Positions 16,443-25,801 of a DNA stretch of 64,000 bases are shown here, piece after piece (position 1 is the stretch's first letter; each line of letters opens with the position of its first letter). Both the position numbers and the translations under genes were made by a program. The stretch spans positions 1 to 64,000 of the forward strand of contig JABARV010000005.1 of NCBI GenBank assembly GCA_019186965.1, read 5' to 3'. The DNA is from Turneriella sp. Lineage in GTDB: Bacteria; Spirochaetota; Leptospiria; Turneriellales; Turneriellaceae. Below the pieces are notes generated by a model. The model ran no database searches. It was given only the letters and a program-made list of their open reading frames with translations, and was not told the origin of the DNA.

Positions 16443-17271
16443 ACTGGACCAAATGAGAAAGAATGCGTAATATATCTGCCATTTCTTTTACATCGTGAAC
16501 GCGCAAAATGTCACAGCCTCGTAAAGTTAAATATGTTTGCACTCCCAAAGTTGCAAAAAGCCTATCCTCGGCTTCGCGGCCATCCAAAATTTTCCCAATA
16601 AATGATTTTCGGGAAACTCCAGCAAGTAAAGGATAACCATGCTTGCGCAAATGAGGATGTGCGGCGATAAGGCGTAAATTATGTTCGACTGTTTTTCCAA
16701 AACCAATTCCGGTATCCCAAATAATGCGCTCTGGAGAAACCCCACGCTCTTTAAGTGACTGTGTTTTTTTAAGAAGGTAGTTTTCGACTTCACGCACAAC
16801 ATCGCTGTAGCTTGGGTTTATTTGCATTGTCTGAGGAGTGCCTTTCGTGTGCATGAGCACATACGTAGCCCCTGCATCTGCAATAAACCGATAAGTTTCG
16901 TAATCCCCACCCGAAACATCGTTAAAGGTAGTTATCCCAAGCGCTGCCGTTTTTTGCATCACGTATAAAGAGCGTGTATCGATGGATATTTTCTTTAGCG
17001 CTTCTTTCCCCATTTTATCTACGAACGCTTGAAGAAATTTTGTTAAAATTTCCAATTGATCCTCTGGCAAAACAGGAGTAGCTCCCGGGCGTGTGCTTTC
17101 GGCGCCAACGTCGATAACCGAGGCTCCGCCAGAGAGCATCGCTTCAGCGCGACTTAACGCAACTTCACCTATTGCACACGAAGCAGAATAAAAAGAATCT
17201 TTAGTAAGATTTATAACTCCCCATAACTGGGGAGCTTTGTTTGTTCTAAGCGCTTTATCTTTTTCCAACAA
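16432..17271 (-). CDS. folP: Dihydropteroate synthase
   Basis: 279 aa. FolP joins p-aminobenzoate to dihydropterin pyrophosphate in folate synthesis and is the sulfonamide target. Motifs are GVINLTKDSFYS (the usual proline before D-S-F is Lys here), DVGAESTRPGA, ISIDTRS, FNDVSGG, WDTGIGFGKTVEHNL and AGVSRKSF. The N-terminus is uncertain: a TTG 5 nt after the preceding stop is the first in-frame start. The end overlaps cdaA by 11 bp. The folP-cdaA neighbourhood is seen in several bacterial groups. Confidence 0.94.
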   Translation of the reverse strand: MLEKDKALRTNKAPQLWGVINLTKDSFYSASCAIGEVALSRAEAMLSGGASVIDVGAESTRPGATPVLPEDQLEILTKFLQAFVDKMGKEALKKISIDTRSLYVMQKTAALGITTFNDVSGGDYETYRFIADAGATYVLMHTKGTPQTMQINPSYSDVVREVENYLLKKTQSLKERGVSPERIIWDTGIGFGKTVEHNLRLIAAHPHLRKHGYPLLAGVSRKSFIGKILDGREAEDRLFATLGVQTYLTLRGCDILRVHDVKEMADILRILSHLVQYEF

Positions 17272-17276
17272 AAAAT

Positions 17277-18323
17277 TTAGAAAGAAAAATTAAGTTCGCC
17301 AAAATACTGGAACTCTTTTCCCAATACGTCGCGGTTTGCCGAAACGGCTAACTGGAAAGTTTTTCCCAAGTTGACGCCAAAGCCAATTGCGGGTTTTGAT
17401 CCGTTAAGCCCCAGCATTGCATACATATACCGGTTAAACCCGTACGCAAGCCCCATATTGAGGTTTACCCCGTCGCCAGCAGGTTTATCCAAATTTGCGG
17501 TAAACCCAAGTATTAATTTAAAATTCGAGTTTGGCGGAGGCGCTTGGATTTGCATCGAAAAAGAAAAAAGCGTATCGAGCTTACCCACATCTTTAAAGCC
17601 GCTACCGCTACGCTTATCGACAAAAGCTAAATTCTTTATATCTGCTGCAACAGCCAAAAGTGGAGGCAAGACAACCATCTGTGCGCCGACGTTGATACCA
17701 CCGCCGTTAACGGTGCTACCCGATAGATCTTCGCGGAGTGCAAAACCGCTGATGCCCAAACGCAAAGGGCCTGCGCCCCAACCATACCCTATATACGCAA
17801 CATGCGACATAGCAAACGCATCGCCTGTCGATACTCCCGACGCGTCGTATGTTTTAATTGCAGAAACTCGCGAGCCTCCGTAACCTGCGCCAATGGCTCC
17901 GTTACCAACTGTTAAACCAACACCGCCGAAATAAAGAAGGCGACCGTTGGAAAGCATGCTTCCCGATGTATTCAGTTGCGTTTGCATACTACGTTCAGTA
18001 ATCTCTACTGTTTTGGAATCGGGTGTCCCCTTAGTGTTTTGGTCTTCTAAAAGCTTATTAAACTCAGCGTCGTCTCCAGCGAGGTTGTCACCCCCGCGTG
18101 CAGTATCGACGGTTTGTGTGATGCGCTTTTCGGAGTAAATTTGTGCAAGCCCTGCGGGATTCCAATAAAGCGCCGAGGGGTCAGAAACTACGACGCCGTA
18201 TGCGTTTCCTAAGCCCGCACTTTTAGCACCAAAACCATTTTGCAAAAATTCTGCAGACGAGGCCAGCGCAAAAACAGGACTTACTCCAGCGGCAATAAAA
18301 AGGCTGATTAATTTATTTTTCAT
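17277..18323 (-). CDS. UPF0164/PorV-type outer-membrane protein
   Basis: 348 aa with a signal peptide cleaved after about residue 22 (PVFALASSAEF). The sequence after cleavage (GFGAKSAGLGNAYGVVVSDPSALYWNPAGLA) is the hallmark of the UPF0164/PorV branch of the FadL superfamily, well represented in treponemes. About 14 amphipathic strands follow and the chain ends in aromatic F-S-F as outer-membrane barrels do. FadL relatives carry hydrophobic compounds across the outer membrane; PorV shuttles substrates of type IX secretion. Which applies here is unknown. The gene lies 9 bp behind a FlgD-Ig lipoprotein gene. Confidence 0.87.
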   Translation of the reverse strand: MKNKLISLFIAAGVSPVFALASSAEFLQNGFGAKSAGLGNAYGVVVSDPSALYWNPAGLAQIYSEKRITQTVDTARGGDNLAGDDAEFNKLLEDQNTKGTPDSKTVEITERSMQTQLNTSGSMLSNGRLLYFGGVGLTVGNGAIGAGYGGSRVSAIKTYDASGVSTGDAFAMSHVAYIGYGWGAGPLRLGISGFALREDLSGSTVNGGGINVGAQMVVLPPLLAVAADIKNLAFVDKRSGSGFKDVGKLDTLFSFSMQIQAPPPNSNFKLILGFTANLDKPAGDGVNLNMGLAYGFNRYMYAMLGLNGSKPAIGFGVNLGKTFQLAVSANRDVLGKEFQYFGELNFSF

Positions 18324-18332
18324 AAAATTTCC

Positions 18333-18704
18333 TTACTGGACAATAATTTTGAGCATTTCGTTTGTGCCTTCAACTTTTGTAGGCGTCGTCACAACCACTT
18401 TGATGTAGTAGACCCCGGGGGCAACCGAGGTGCCGTTGGATTCAATACCGCCCCAAAAAATTTGACCGCTACCGTTGGGTGTAACCTGTGTACGGTAAAT
18501 TTCTGTTAGGTTGTAATCGTACACAATTAAATCGTGCTGGTTAGTATTTATAAACGCTGGCGCACTTATCTTTTCTATTTTTAAGACTCCTTGTGCGGGA
18601 TTGTATGGATTTGGGTATGCTTTAAACGTCGCCTCTTCGACAGGTAAATTGCTGCATGCCGTAAAAATGACTACTACCCCTAAAATATAACGTAAATAAT
18701 TCAT
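18333..18704 (-). CDS. Lipoprotein made of one FlgD-Ig-like domain
   Basis: 123 aa from ATG 18704, which has a good ribosome-binding site (AAGGGG, 6-7 nt before). The signal peptide ends in a lipobox (IFTAC, Cys17). The whole mature part is one FlgD-type immunoglobulin-like domain: AYPNPYNPAQGVLKI at its start, LIVYDYNLTEIYR in the middle and the closing GVYYIKVVV. Such domains cap secreted and sorted proteins in many phyla and resemble type IX sorting domains. Here it stands alone and is lipid-anchored, directly before a PorV-like barrel gene. Confidence 0.8.
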   Translation of the reverse strand: MNYLRYILGVVVIFTACSNLPVEEATFKAYPNPYNPAQGVLKIEKISAPAFINTNQHDLIVYDYNLTEIYRTQVTPNGSGQIFWGGIESNGTSVAPGVYYIKVVVTTPTKVEGTNEMLKIIVQ

Positions 18705-18723
18705 AGTTATCCCCTTTTCTTTT

Positions 18724-19080
18724 TTAGCGGACAAGACTTTTTGCCGCTTTTTTTTGTACTTCTTTAGCCACGTCGCGAATCGATGTCTCCAAAAACTCTA
18801 ACACGTATTTGAGCGCTTTATCGTCCATTGTTTCAAATGCGTCTTGACGGCGGTGTTCCTGGTAACGGTTAAACGCCCCATTTAATTGTGCAATAAACTG
18901 GTGTGCCCCCATGTTGATAATTTCACGTTCCACTTTAAGGTCACGAAAAAGTTTTTCAAACTGCTGGATTTGTGCTAAACTAATTGTTCCATAAAATAGG
19001 TTGAGAAATGGGTCGGAAACGGGTTTTCCTCCCGCAAGTTCCAGTGGTTCTTTTGCATCGTAAATAAGTTCATCAGCCAT
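18724..19080 (-). CDS. Helical cytosolic protein of unknown function
   Basis: 118 aa, no signal peptide, predicted almost wholly alpha-helical (for example LAQIQQFEKLFRDLKVEREI and KYVLEFLETSIRDVAKEVQK). I do not recognise it. It is the first gene of the long minus-strand run down to engB. A TTGACA/CATAAG promoter ends 8 nt before its ATG, so the transcript would begin about at the start codon. The gene ends 19 bp before the lipoprotein start. Confidence 0.7.
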   Translation of the reverse strand: MADELIYDAKEPLELAGGKPVSDPFLNLFYGTISLAQIQQFEKLFRDLKVEREIINMGAHQFIAQLNGAFNRYQEHRRQDAFETMDDKALKYVLEFLETSIRDVAKEVQKKAAKSLVR

Positions 19081-19088
19081 ATACGTAC

Positions 19089-19116
19089 CTTATGCCTCTT
19101 TCCTAAAGCGTGTCAA
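19089..19116 (-). promoter_or_regulatory. Promoter of the 19080-11250 gene run
   Basis: On the minus strand TTGACA (19116-19111, perfect consensus), a 16-bp spacer, then CATAAG (19094-19089). The ATG at 19080 lies 8 nt downstream, leaving little or no leader. An AAGG inside the -10 cannot act as ribosome-binding site if transcription starts here. Confidence 0.5.
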
Positions 19117-19127
19117 CCGATTATCTA

Positions 19128-21155
19128 TCACAGCGTTGCTCCCAAGTGGGCGCCTTCGTAAATTGCGCGTTTAGCATCGAGCTCCCCCGCTTCTTTTGCC
19201 CCTCCAATGACGTGAATAGTTATCCCAGCGTCACTAAGTCCTTTTTCCAAATCGCGTTGTGGCTCTTGCCCTGCGCAAACGACGATTGTATCAACCGGCA
19301 ATACTCTTGTTTCTCCTTTGACGGCATAGTGCAAGCCTTTGTCATCAATTTTTTCGTATGTAACGCTTGAAATTTGTTCAACGCCGCGTTCTTGAAGAGT
19401 AAGCTTGTGTATCCATCCCGTTGTTTTACCGAGTGACGAACCGAACTTTCCATTGCTACGCTTGAACATTGTTACTTTGCGTGGCGGCGTTGTATAGTCT
19501 TTTGCCTTTTCGGTAAGTCCTGCACGGGTGCCAACGTTTAAATCGAACCCCCATTCTTTTGCAAATTCTTTCGGATTTTTCCAGCTATCAAAACCAGGGT
19601 CAGTTAAGTAAAGCGCGATGTCAAAGCCAATACCACCACCACCGATAACGGCAACGTTTTTACCGACTTTTTTCCGTTCGCGTAAAACATCAATATAGCT
19701 GAGGACGTTTGCGTTTTCAGAACCCGGAATATTAAGGCGGCGCGGAGTAATTCCGGTTGCTAAAATAACTGCGTCGTAACCTTCGCTTGATAGCTCTTTG
19801 GCGTCAACTTTTTTCCCAAGCTTCAAAAATACTCCGTATTCTTTGAGCATATTGCCAAAATAGCGCACGGTTTCGTCGAACTCTCTTTTAGAAGGAATTT
19901 CACGCGCAATACGCAATTGTCCACCGATTCCGTCGGATGCATCGTAGAGCGTAACTTTATGGCCGCGTTCTGCCAAGACACTTGCGCACGAAAGACCAGC
20001 AGGGCCAGCACCCACAACGGCATATTTTTTGGGATTTTCCGTTTTCACATAATTTAACAAGGTTTCTGCGCCTGCACGTGGATTAACCAAGCAACTGGTT
20101 GTTTTGCCGCTAAAGGTATTGTCTAAACACGCTTGGTTACACGCAATACAGGTATTAATAAAATGTGATTTTCCCTCACGCGCTTTTGCGACAAAAAAGC
20201 TATCGGCAAGAAAAGGACGCGCCATTGAAACTAAATCCGCCTGTCCCTTAGCGATAATTTCTTCTGCAATTTCAGGCGTATTGATACGGTTCGATGTTAC
20301 TACGGGGATAGAGACTTCTTTTTTAAATTTTGCCGTTACTTCCGCAAAGGTTCCACGAGGAACAACCATGTAAATTGTAGGAATGCGCGCTTCATGCCAA
20401 CCAATCCCTGTGTTGATGATTGTCGCCCCCGCCTTCTCGATTGCTTTTCCTAAAAGAACAACCTCTTCCCATGAGGAACCACCCTCGACAAGATCCAAAA
20501 GCGATAAGCGGTAAATAATGATAAATTTTTCCCCTACTGCCCTACGTACCGCTTTAACGACTTCGACAGGAAAGCGCATCCGCTTTTCGTACGTTCCCCC
20601 CCATTCGTCGTCACGGTTATTGGTACGTTGTGCGGTAAACTGGTTGATGAGGTAGCCTTCACTCCCCATAATTTCTACACCATCGTACCCTGCGTACTGG
20701 GCAAGTTTTGCCGTACGCGCATAATCTTCAATTGTTTGTAGAATTGCTTCGTGCGATAATTTTTTAGGTTTTACAAAGTTTATGGGCGCCTGGATTTCCG
20801 ATACCCCCACCGCGTCGCGGTGGTAGCCGTAGCGCCCTGTATGCAAAATTTGCATCGCGATAAGCCCGCCATGGTCGTGTACCGCTTTAGGAAGAATTTT
20901 ATGCGCCTCTGCTTCTTCTTCCGTATCCATTTTGGCGGCATCTTTAAAAACGCGCCCTGCAGGGTTTGGGGCAATCCCCCCCGTTACAATAAGCGCGGCC
21001 TCGCCTTTGGCGCGTTCTGCATAAAAAGCGGCAAGGCGCTCGAAGCCTCCTTCGGTTTCCTCAAGCCCTGTGTGCATTGACCCCATTAGGGAACGGTTAC
21101 GTAAACTAACGTATCCTAAATTAAGCGGCGAAAGAAAGTGCTCAAATGCCTGCAT
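19128..21155 (-). CDS. fadH: 2,4-dienoyl-CoA reductase (NADPH), FadH type
   Basis: 675 aa, matching E. coli FadH (672). It reduces 2,4-dienoyl-CoA during oxidation of polyunsaturated fatty acids. Order of domains: FMN-binding TIM barrel of the old-yellow-enzyme class ([11 protein letters not shown] at the N-terminus, to about 330), a 4Fe-4S cysteine cluster (CIACNQACL and a further Cys in TTSCLVNP), then FAD ([12 protein letters not shown]) and NADPH ([10 protein letters not shown]) domains. ATG 21155 matches the family start; an in-frame TTG 33 nt upstream is discounted. It is 58 bp downstream of dnaX. No other beta-oxidation gene is near. Confidence 0.95.
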   Translation of the reverse strand: MQAFEHFLSPLNLGYVSLRNRSLMGSMHTGLEETEGGFERLAAFYAERAKGEAALIVTGGIAPNPAGRVFKDAAKMDTEEEAEAHKILPKAVHDHGGLIAMQILHTGRYGYHRDAVGVSEIQAPINFVKPKKLSHEAILQTIEDYARTAKLAQYAGYDGVEIMGSEGYLINQFTAQRTNNRDDEWGGTYEKRMRFPVEVVKAVRRAVGEKFIIIYRLSLLDLVEGGSSWEEVVLLGKAIEKAGATIINTGIGWHEARIPTIYMVVPRGTFAEVTAKFKKEVSIPVVTSNRINTPEIAEEIIAKGQADLVSMARPFLADSFFVAKAREGKSHFINTCIACNQACLDNTFSGKTTSCLVNPRAGAETLLNYVKTENPKKYAVVGAGPAGLSCASVLAERGHKVTLYDASDGIGGQLRIAREIPSKREFDETVRYFGNMLKEYGVFLKLGKKVDAKELSSEGYDAVILATGITPRRLNIPGSENANVLSYIDVLRERKKVGKNVAVIGGGGIGFDIALYLTDPGFDSWKNPKEFAKEWGFDLNVGTRAGLTEKAKDYTTPPRKVTMFKRSNGKFGSSLGKTTGWIHKLTLQERGVEQISSVTYEKIDDKGLHYAVKGETRVLPVDTIVVCAGQEPQRDLEKGLSDAGITIHVIGGAKEAGELDAKRAIYEGAHLGATL

Positions 21156-21213
21156 GGGGCAATTTGCGAAAGTGAAACAGACGTTCAAACCCTTCTTCAG
21201 ATTGCTACGGATA

Positions 21214-22542
21214 TTACTCGAACATTTTTTGCGTATCGGCAGGCACTGAAACTTCTTCTGCTAAAAATGCTTTTTGTAAAATAGAACTAGTGTCTTCTGT
21301 TTCTATAGACTCTATCCCAACGGTATTGTGCGGTTGATTTCCCTCTACTTTTTTTATGGGCGGAGTAGCTGTTTTATCTTCAAATTTTTCACCTTTTTCA
21401 ATAGCACTTTTAAGGCGTTCTATTTTTTGTACCAGTTGCGTTACCGAGGGCTCTTGCATTTTTTGGACAAGATCAACCACAGCAATTTCAAGCGCCATTT
21501 TTAGTTCGCTCGATTTTGCAGAGAGCATTTGTGCAAAATCTTGGTTGAGTCGAAATAGTTGCTGAAAAACACGGATAAGGGTTGCTCTATCCCAAAGAGA
21601 GGCTCGCGATGCGATTTGCTCTTTTTCTTCTTTTGATAAAGAGTGTATTTCTACCTTCTCGGACAAAAGGACAAGCGCACGCATGTACGCAAGTAAATCT
21701 TTAAGGAATACCCGTAAATTTGCTCCAGACTGCGAAAGCTCGTGGAGGGCATTAAGTAGCTGGTGTAAATCATTTTGGCGTAAGCCTTCGACAAAGTTAT
21801 TATAGACGTCTAAGGGCAAAATATCTAAAGATTCACGCACAATTGCTGTCGTAAGGGCACTTTGCCCCGAAAACGCGAGGGTTTGGTCTAAAAGCGAGAT
21901 AGCGTCGCGCAACGACCCTTCTCCCCGCTCGGCAATAGGCAGGAGCGCATCTTTTTCAAACGCAATTTTTTCCTGCGTTAAAATATGCTCTAGCCTTTCT
22001 GCAATTTGGCGTGTATTAAATTTTTTAAAAGTAAATACTTGGCAGCGTGAAAGGATTGTCTCTGGAATTTTATGCAACTCAGTCGTTGCTAAAATAAATA
22101 CAACGTGCTGCGGCGGCTCTTCCAACGTTTTTAAAAGAGCGTTAAAAGATTCTGTCGTAAGCATGTGTACTTCGTCAACAATGTACACTTTGTAGCGGGA
22201 CTTCATCGGCGCAAAAACAGCTTGCGCACGCAGCTCACGGATATTTTCAATACCACGGTTAGAAGCAGCGTCTATTTCGATAACGTCGGTAGACATTCCT
22301 TCGGTAATCTCAACGCAATGTTCGCACGTATTACAAATAGTTGAAGTTGGTCCATCGACGCAGTTAAGCGCCTTTGCAAGGATACGCGCCATTGTTGTTT
22401 TCCCCACACCACGGGCGCCGTGGAAAAGATACGCATGCCCTATTTTTTTAAAATCGAGCGCATTTTTTAAACTTTGTGAAGCCGCAAGTTGCCCAACCAA
22501 GTCGTCGAATGTTTGGGGGCGGTAACGTGTCGCAAGGCTCAT
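21214..22542 (-). CDS. dnaX: DNA polymerase III gamma/tau subunit
   Basis: 442 aa: a clamp-loader ATPase with Walker [10 protein letters not shown] (42-50), a zinc-binding set Cys61, Cys70, Cys73, Cys76, the DEVH Walker B (YIVDEVHML) and the SRC sensor (ILSRCQVF). Domain III extends to about 370 and a short acidic tail follows. A long tau-type C-terminus is missing, so binding to the replicative helicase and polymerase may be reduced or arranged otherwise. It starts 7 bp after the PBP1A gene, an unusual partner; recR and ybaB, often nearby, are absent. Confidence 0.96.
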   Translation of the reverse strand: MSLATRYRPQTFDDLVGQLAASQSLKNALDFKKIGHAYLFHGARGVGKTTMARILAKALNCVDGPTSTICNTCEHCVEITEGMSTDVIEIDAASNRGIENIRELRAQAVFAPMKSRYKVYIVDEVHMLTTESFNALLKTLEEPPQHVVFILATTELHKIPETILSRCQVFTFKKFNTRQIAERLEHILTQEKIAFEKDALLPIAERGEGSLRDAISLLDQTLAFSGQSALTTAIVRESLDILPLDVYNNFVEGLRQNDLHQLLNALHELSQSGANLRVFLKDLLAYMRALVLLSEKVEIHSLSKEEKEQIASRASLWDRATLIRVFQQLFRLNQDFAQMLSAKSSELKMALEIAVVDLVQKMQEPSVTQLVQKIERLKSAIEKGEKFEDKTATPPIKKVEGNQPHNTVGIESIETEDTSSILQKAFLAEEVSVPADTQKMFE

Positions 22543-22549
22543 GTGCTTA

Positions 22550-24970
22550 CTATTCGTCGTCTCCTTCGAAAAAATCTTTATTGCGGAAAGGTGGCTTTGG
22601 CGCCGTTGTGGGGATTGTTATAGAGGGAGGTAATCCTTCTTCGTTTGGCGTATCTCCCAAATCAATTTTATTACCCGTCTCGGGGCCTGTGTCAGGCAAA
22701 AAATATTCGGTGTATGTTTCGGCACACGTGGAACCATCCGCCAAAGGCATTCCACTACCACGGCAAAGCGTTAACGAATTTACTCCACCCGATTTCAAGT
22801 ACGGTTCTTCATTCCTAATTTTATCTTGGATACGGGCTTGGTAGTTTGCCCAAATAGGCGCGGCGACGCCAGCGCCCGCTTGGCCAGGCCCCAGAGAAAG
22901 GCTTGGGCGATCGTAACCCACCCAAACAGCAGATGTATAACGTCTATTGAAACCTACAAACCAAGCGTCTCTGTAACTGTTGGTTGTACCCGTTTTACCC
23001 GCAGCGTATCCACCGTACCCTGTTTTGCGTACACTCGAACCTGTACCTTGGTTAACCGCCGTTTCTAAAAGAGAACGCGTAATTGTAGATGCGCCCAAGC
23101 TCAAAATATGGATTTTTTTTGGTGGAGGCGTAAAATCTTTTAACAATTTTTTACTACGATTAAAAACCTTACGTATAAAAATAGGTTCGATACTTTCTCC
23201 CCCCCGCGCAAAATGAGAAAACGCACGCGCCATTCCCAAAGGAGAAACTTCGTACGTACCCAACGCAATCGACAAATTGTAAGGGACTTGCTGCGGCTTA
23301 ACATAAAGCTCGTTCGCAATTATAGGAATTACATTGCCAAGCCCAACTTCTCGCAGAAGGGCAATACTCACCGTATTTACCGAATAACGGAGCGCATCGC
23401 GTAACGTAATAAATCCACGAAATCCCGAAGAGTAATTTTGGGGCATCCATAAGTCGCCACGTTCGTCGATGCTTACAATAGGAGAATCGGGAAATTGTGT
23501 TGCCGCAGTTACTTTTTTCGTTTCAATAGCAGCTGCGTAAAGGAGCGGCTTAAAAGAAGAACCCGGTTGTCTTTCCATTTGGAGGGCTCGGTTCATTTGG
23601 TTTTGCGTGTTAAAAGGTAAGCCTCCGACGACTGCTGTAACCTCGCCTGTCATATTGTCGATTTCTACAAACGCCCCTTGCACGGCAAGGTAGCGGTTAG
23701 CAAATGGGTTATCTGCCCGTAAGCGCAAAAGAAGCGCATCAAGTTTTTCATCGCTACCAAATCCCAAATTGACAAGTTCTAAAGGATCAAGAAAATCTTC
23801 AAAGAAGATCATCTGTTGTTCGTACTGCTGGAAGCGCCGTTCTGGAGTAAGCGCCGGTAAGTTGAGTGCAAATTGTGAAAGAGTAAGGAGTGCTGAATAC
23901 TCGTGCGAAAGCTCAAGCTGTTTACTAAAGAAGTAATTACGCGAAATTGAATTTTGTGCACGTAGCCCTCGCCATAGCGCCGACTGTGCCGCCTTTTGGT
24001 GGTCTAAATCGAGTCCAGTATAAATTTTCAATCCTTCGTTATAGAGTGCCTGCTTACCAAACTCCTTCTCTAAAATTGGGCGTACCCATTCCGAATAGTA
24101 TGGCGCATTATCTACCCGACGCCCGTACGCAGTTTCTGTGGGGGCTATGTTGAGTGTGGTGTAGTAGTTAACCGCTTCTTGGTCTGCTTTTTGAGCAGCA
24201 CGTATGTCGATAAAGCCTAAATCGACCATTTTAAGGAGCGCCTGTTGCAAGCGGATTCGAGAGACGTGTGGATTACGGATGGGAGAGTAACGGTTGGGAG
24301 AGCTTGGTAATGTAGCAAGTAACGCAGACTGCGCAATGGTCAAATTTTTAACGGTTGTTTCAAAGTAGAATTGTGACGCAGCCTCTACCCCGTAATTTCC
24401 ATGCCCAAAATAAATTTGGTTACAGTATAAGTGAAGAATTTTGTCTTTGGGATAAAGTGCGTCGATAATGATGGCAAGCACAGCTTCTTTGATTTTTCGT
24501 GTATACGTACGTTTTTGATCCGTAAGAACAACTTTTGCAAGCTGCTGCGTAATTGTTGACCCTCCCTGTTTTACCTGCCCCGCTTGCAAGTTAATTAAAA
24601 ACGCCCGAAAAATTCCTTGTAGAGAAATTCCCCAGTGGTCGTAAAAGCGGTTATCTTCCATTGCAATAAAAGCTTGCTTTAGGTGTGCGGGAATATCTTT
24701 TTCTGGGACTAAAATCCGTTGGTCTTGAAAAAATGTCGTGATGAGCCTATCTTTTCTATCGTAAAGTTCGCTTGGAACAGAGGGTTTGTAATCGTCTAAG
24801 TGGAATGCCCTCCACGCTTGGCTAAGCAACGCCAAAGAGAAAAAAGCAACAATAAACAGAGGAAATCCGTACGCTGCAAGTGTACCCCAGCGTTGTGCAG
24901 GCTTTGGAAGCTCTGTACAACGTGCGATTAAAAAAGCAAATTTAGAAAGCCTCTGGATAAGAAAACGCAC
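22550..24970 (-). CDS. Class A penicillin-binding protein (PBP1A type)
   Basis: 806 aa. It polymerises and cross-links peptidoglycan. One N-terminal membrane segment (about 30-52) precedes a GT51 glycosyltransferase domain with Glu105 in EDNRFYDHWGI and GGSTITQQLAK (136-146), then a transpeptidase with S-S-F-K (serine nucleophile, in QPGSSFKPL), SVN and KTGTTNSY. The last 70 residues are Gly/Pro-rich and acidic. The GTG start at 24970 is the first in frame; a shorter form would lose the cytosolic tail. A 78-bp gap separates it from the divergent HPt gene. Confidence 0.96.
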   Translation of the reverse strand: MRFLIQRLSKFAFLIARCTELPKPAQRWGTLAAYGFPLFIVAFFSLALLSQAWRAFHLDDYKPSVPSELYDRKDRLITTFFQDQRILVPEKDIPAHLKQAFIAMEDNRFYDHWGISLQGIFRAFLINLQAGQVKQGGSTITQQLAKVVLTDQKRTYTRKIKEAVLAIIIDALYPKDKILHLYCNQIYFGHGNYGVEAASQFYFETTVKNLTIAQSALLATLPSSPNRYSPIRNPHVSRIRLQQALLKMVDLGFIDIRAAQKADQEAVNYYTTLNIAPTETAYGRRVDNAPYYSEWVRPILEKEFGKQALYNEGLKIYTGLDLDHQKAAQSALWRGLRAQNSISRNYFFSKQLELSHEYSALLTLSQFALNLPALTPERRFQQYEQQMIFFEDFLDPLELVNLGFGSDEKLDALLLRLRADNPFANRYLAVQGAFVEIDNMTGEVTAVVGGLPFNTQNQMNRALQMERQPGSSFKPLLYAAAIETKKVTAATQFPDSPIVSIDERGDLWMPQNYSSGFRGFITLRDALRYSVNTVSIALLREVGLGNVIPIIANELYVKPQQVPYNLSIALGTYEVSPLGMARAFSHFARGGESIEPIFIRKVFNRSKKLLKDFTPPPKKIHILSLGASTITRSLLETAVNQGTGSSVRKTGYGGYAAGKTGTTNSYRDAWFVGFNRRYTSAVWVGYDRPSLSLGPGQAGAGVAAPIWANYQARIQDKIRNEEPYLKSGGVNSLTLCRGSGMPLADGSTCAETYTEYFLPDTGPETGNKIDLGDTPNEEGLPPSITIPTTAPKPPFRNKDFFEGDDE

Positions 24971-25015
24971 ACAGGCAAAACCGCCACTTTTCTTGCGCTG
25001 TAAACCGTTATACCG

Positions 25016-25042
25016 TTGACGCGTCTTACGCTAATCTAAAAT
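25016..25042 (+). promoter_or_regulatory. Leaderless-type promoter of the HPt gene
   Basis: TTGACG (25016-25021), 15 bp, TAAAAT (25037-25042), then 6 nt to ATG 25049. No Shine-Dalgarno sequence is possible between -10 and start. The -35 and -10 match consensus in 5 of 6 positions each. Confidence 0.5.
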
Positions 25043-25048
25043 AAACCA

Positions 25049-25393
25049 ATGGGAACAGAAATTTCTCCAGAAAAACTCGCCGAGCTTCGAAACTTAGGGG
25101 GAGACGCCCTTATAACTAAACTTTTAGCCAAGTTCGTTGAAAACTCAGCCACGCTGCTTGCGGACGCAAAAAAAGCACTCGATGCAAACGACGCAACTAA
25201 GCTCGATTACTGCGTACACACGCTCAAAGGCAGCGCAATGAGTTTGGGGCTTTCTACGATGGGTGCCATTCTTGTCGATTTAAACACACGTACCAAAGCA
25301 AAAAATCTTGAAGGCGCAGGTGCCGATTTAGATAAATTAGAGATACTTCTTAAAGAAGTAAAAACGTACAAAGACAGAGCGTTTCCTGGCTAA
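25049..25393 (+). CDS. HPt phosphotransfer protein
   Basis: 114 aa, a single histidine-phosphotransfer domain. The phospho-accepting His57 is in CVHTLKGSAMSLG, the standard signature, flanked by four long helices. It would relay phosphate between a hybrid kinase and a response regulator. No such partner lies beside it; the nearest kinase in the window is at 1705-3309 and is not hybrid. A likely promoter sits directly upstream and a small hairpin with T-run lies 90 bp downstream. Confidence 0.92.
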   Translation: MGTEISPEKLAELRNLGGDALITKLLAKFVENSATLLADAKKALDANDATKLDYCVHTLKGSAMSLGLSTMGAILVDLNTRTKAKNLEGAGADLDKLEILLKEVKTYKDRAFPG

Positions 25394-25397
25394 TCTT

Positions 25398-25455
25398 TTA
25401 CGCAGCTAAAGTAGCGCGAATAACCTCTTTAACTTTTTCAGCGTGGAAACTCACC
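25398..25455 (-). pseudogene. Possible 3' remnant of a disrupted gene
   Basis: On the minus strand a frame reading V-S-F-H-A-E-K-V-K-E-V-I-R-A-T-L-A-A and stop (25400-25398) looks like a real C-terminus, comparable to the last helix of response regulators, but it has no start: it runs into the inverted-repeat element. A 43-codon frame from ATG 25722 enters the same element from the other side. The two may be halves of one small interrupted gene. This is inference from position only. Confidence 0.3.
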
Positions 25456-25625
25456 CTCGGCGGGGAGGTTTTTAGAGCCTGTGCGGCAATGTGCCGTTTT
25501 TGATTACTGCCGATTGCTGTGCCGTTCAAAAGCCGCGCTCACCCGTGATGGTTCATGATCATTCGTTGTGACAAGCCTTGAGGATGCAGATCAAGCAATC
25601 GACCTCCCCCGCCGAAGGTAAGTTT
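25447..25625. repeat. 179-bp element with terminal inverted repeats
   Basis: The ends 25447-25469 and 25602-25625 are inverted copies: AAACTCACCCTCGGCGGGG then AGGT, against AAACTTACCTTCGGCGGGGG then AGGT, differing by two substitutions and one extra G over 23-24 bp. The interior has no ORF and holds a short hairpin. No target-site duplication is seen. It may be a MITE-like insertion or a long-stem RNA. The rest of the 408-bp gap (25394-25801) contains ORF fragments but no complete gene I can support. Confidence 0.6.
25484..25501 (+). terminator. Short hairpin with T-run after the HPt gene
   Basis: CGGCA (25484-25488), loop ATG, TGCCG (25492-25496), then five T. The 5-bp stem is short for an intrinsic terminator but the position, 90 bp after the HPt stop, suits one. 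It lies inside the inverted-repeat element. Confidence 0.4.
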
Positions 25626-25801
25626 TTATGATAGCCGAAGCACTCAATACGCCAATTATAGATCTTTTTGAAGAAGACTCAATGTAAGTGCGGCTTTTAT
25701 TATCTACAACCGTTAGTTCCATAATTTTGGGTAATCCCTAACCAAGCGGTTAATACAAAAAATCGTCAGTTTGGTTCCCAAATTGTATATTTTTTACACC
25801 A

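Noticed and set aside
25447-25625. 6S RNA, SRP RNA or tmRNA
   Set aside because: Size fits 6S RNA, but there is no SRP GGAAGCAGCC-type core, no tRNA-like end and no clear central bubble; kept only as an inverted-repeat element.
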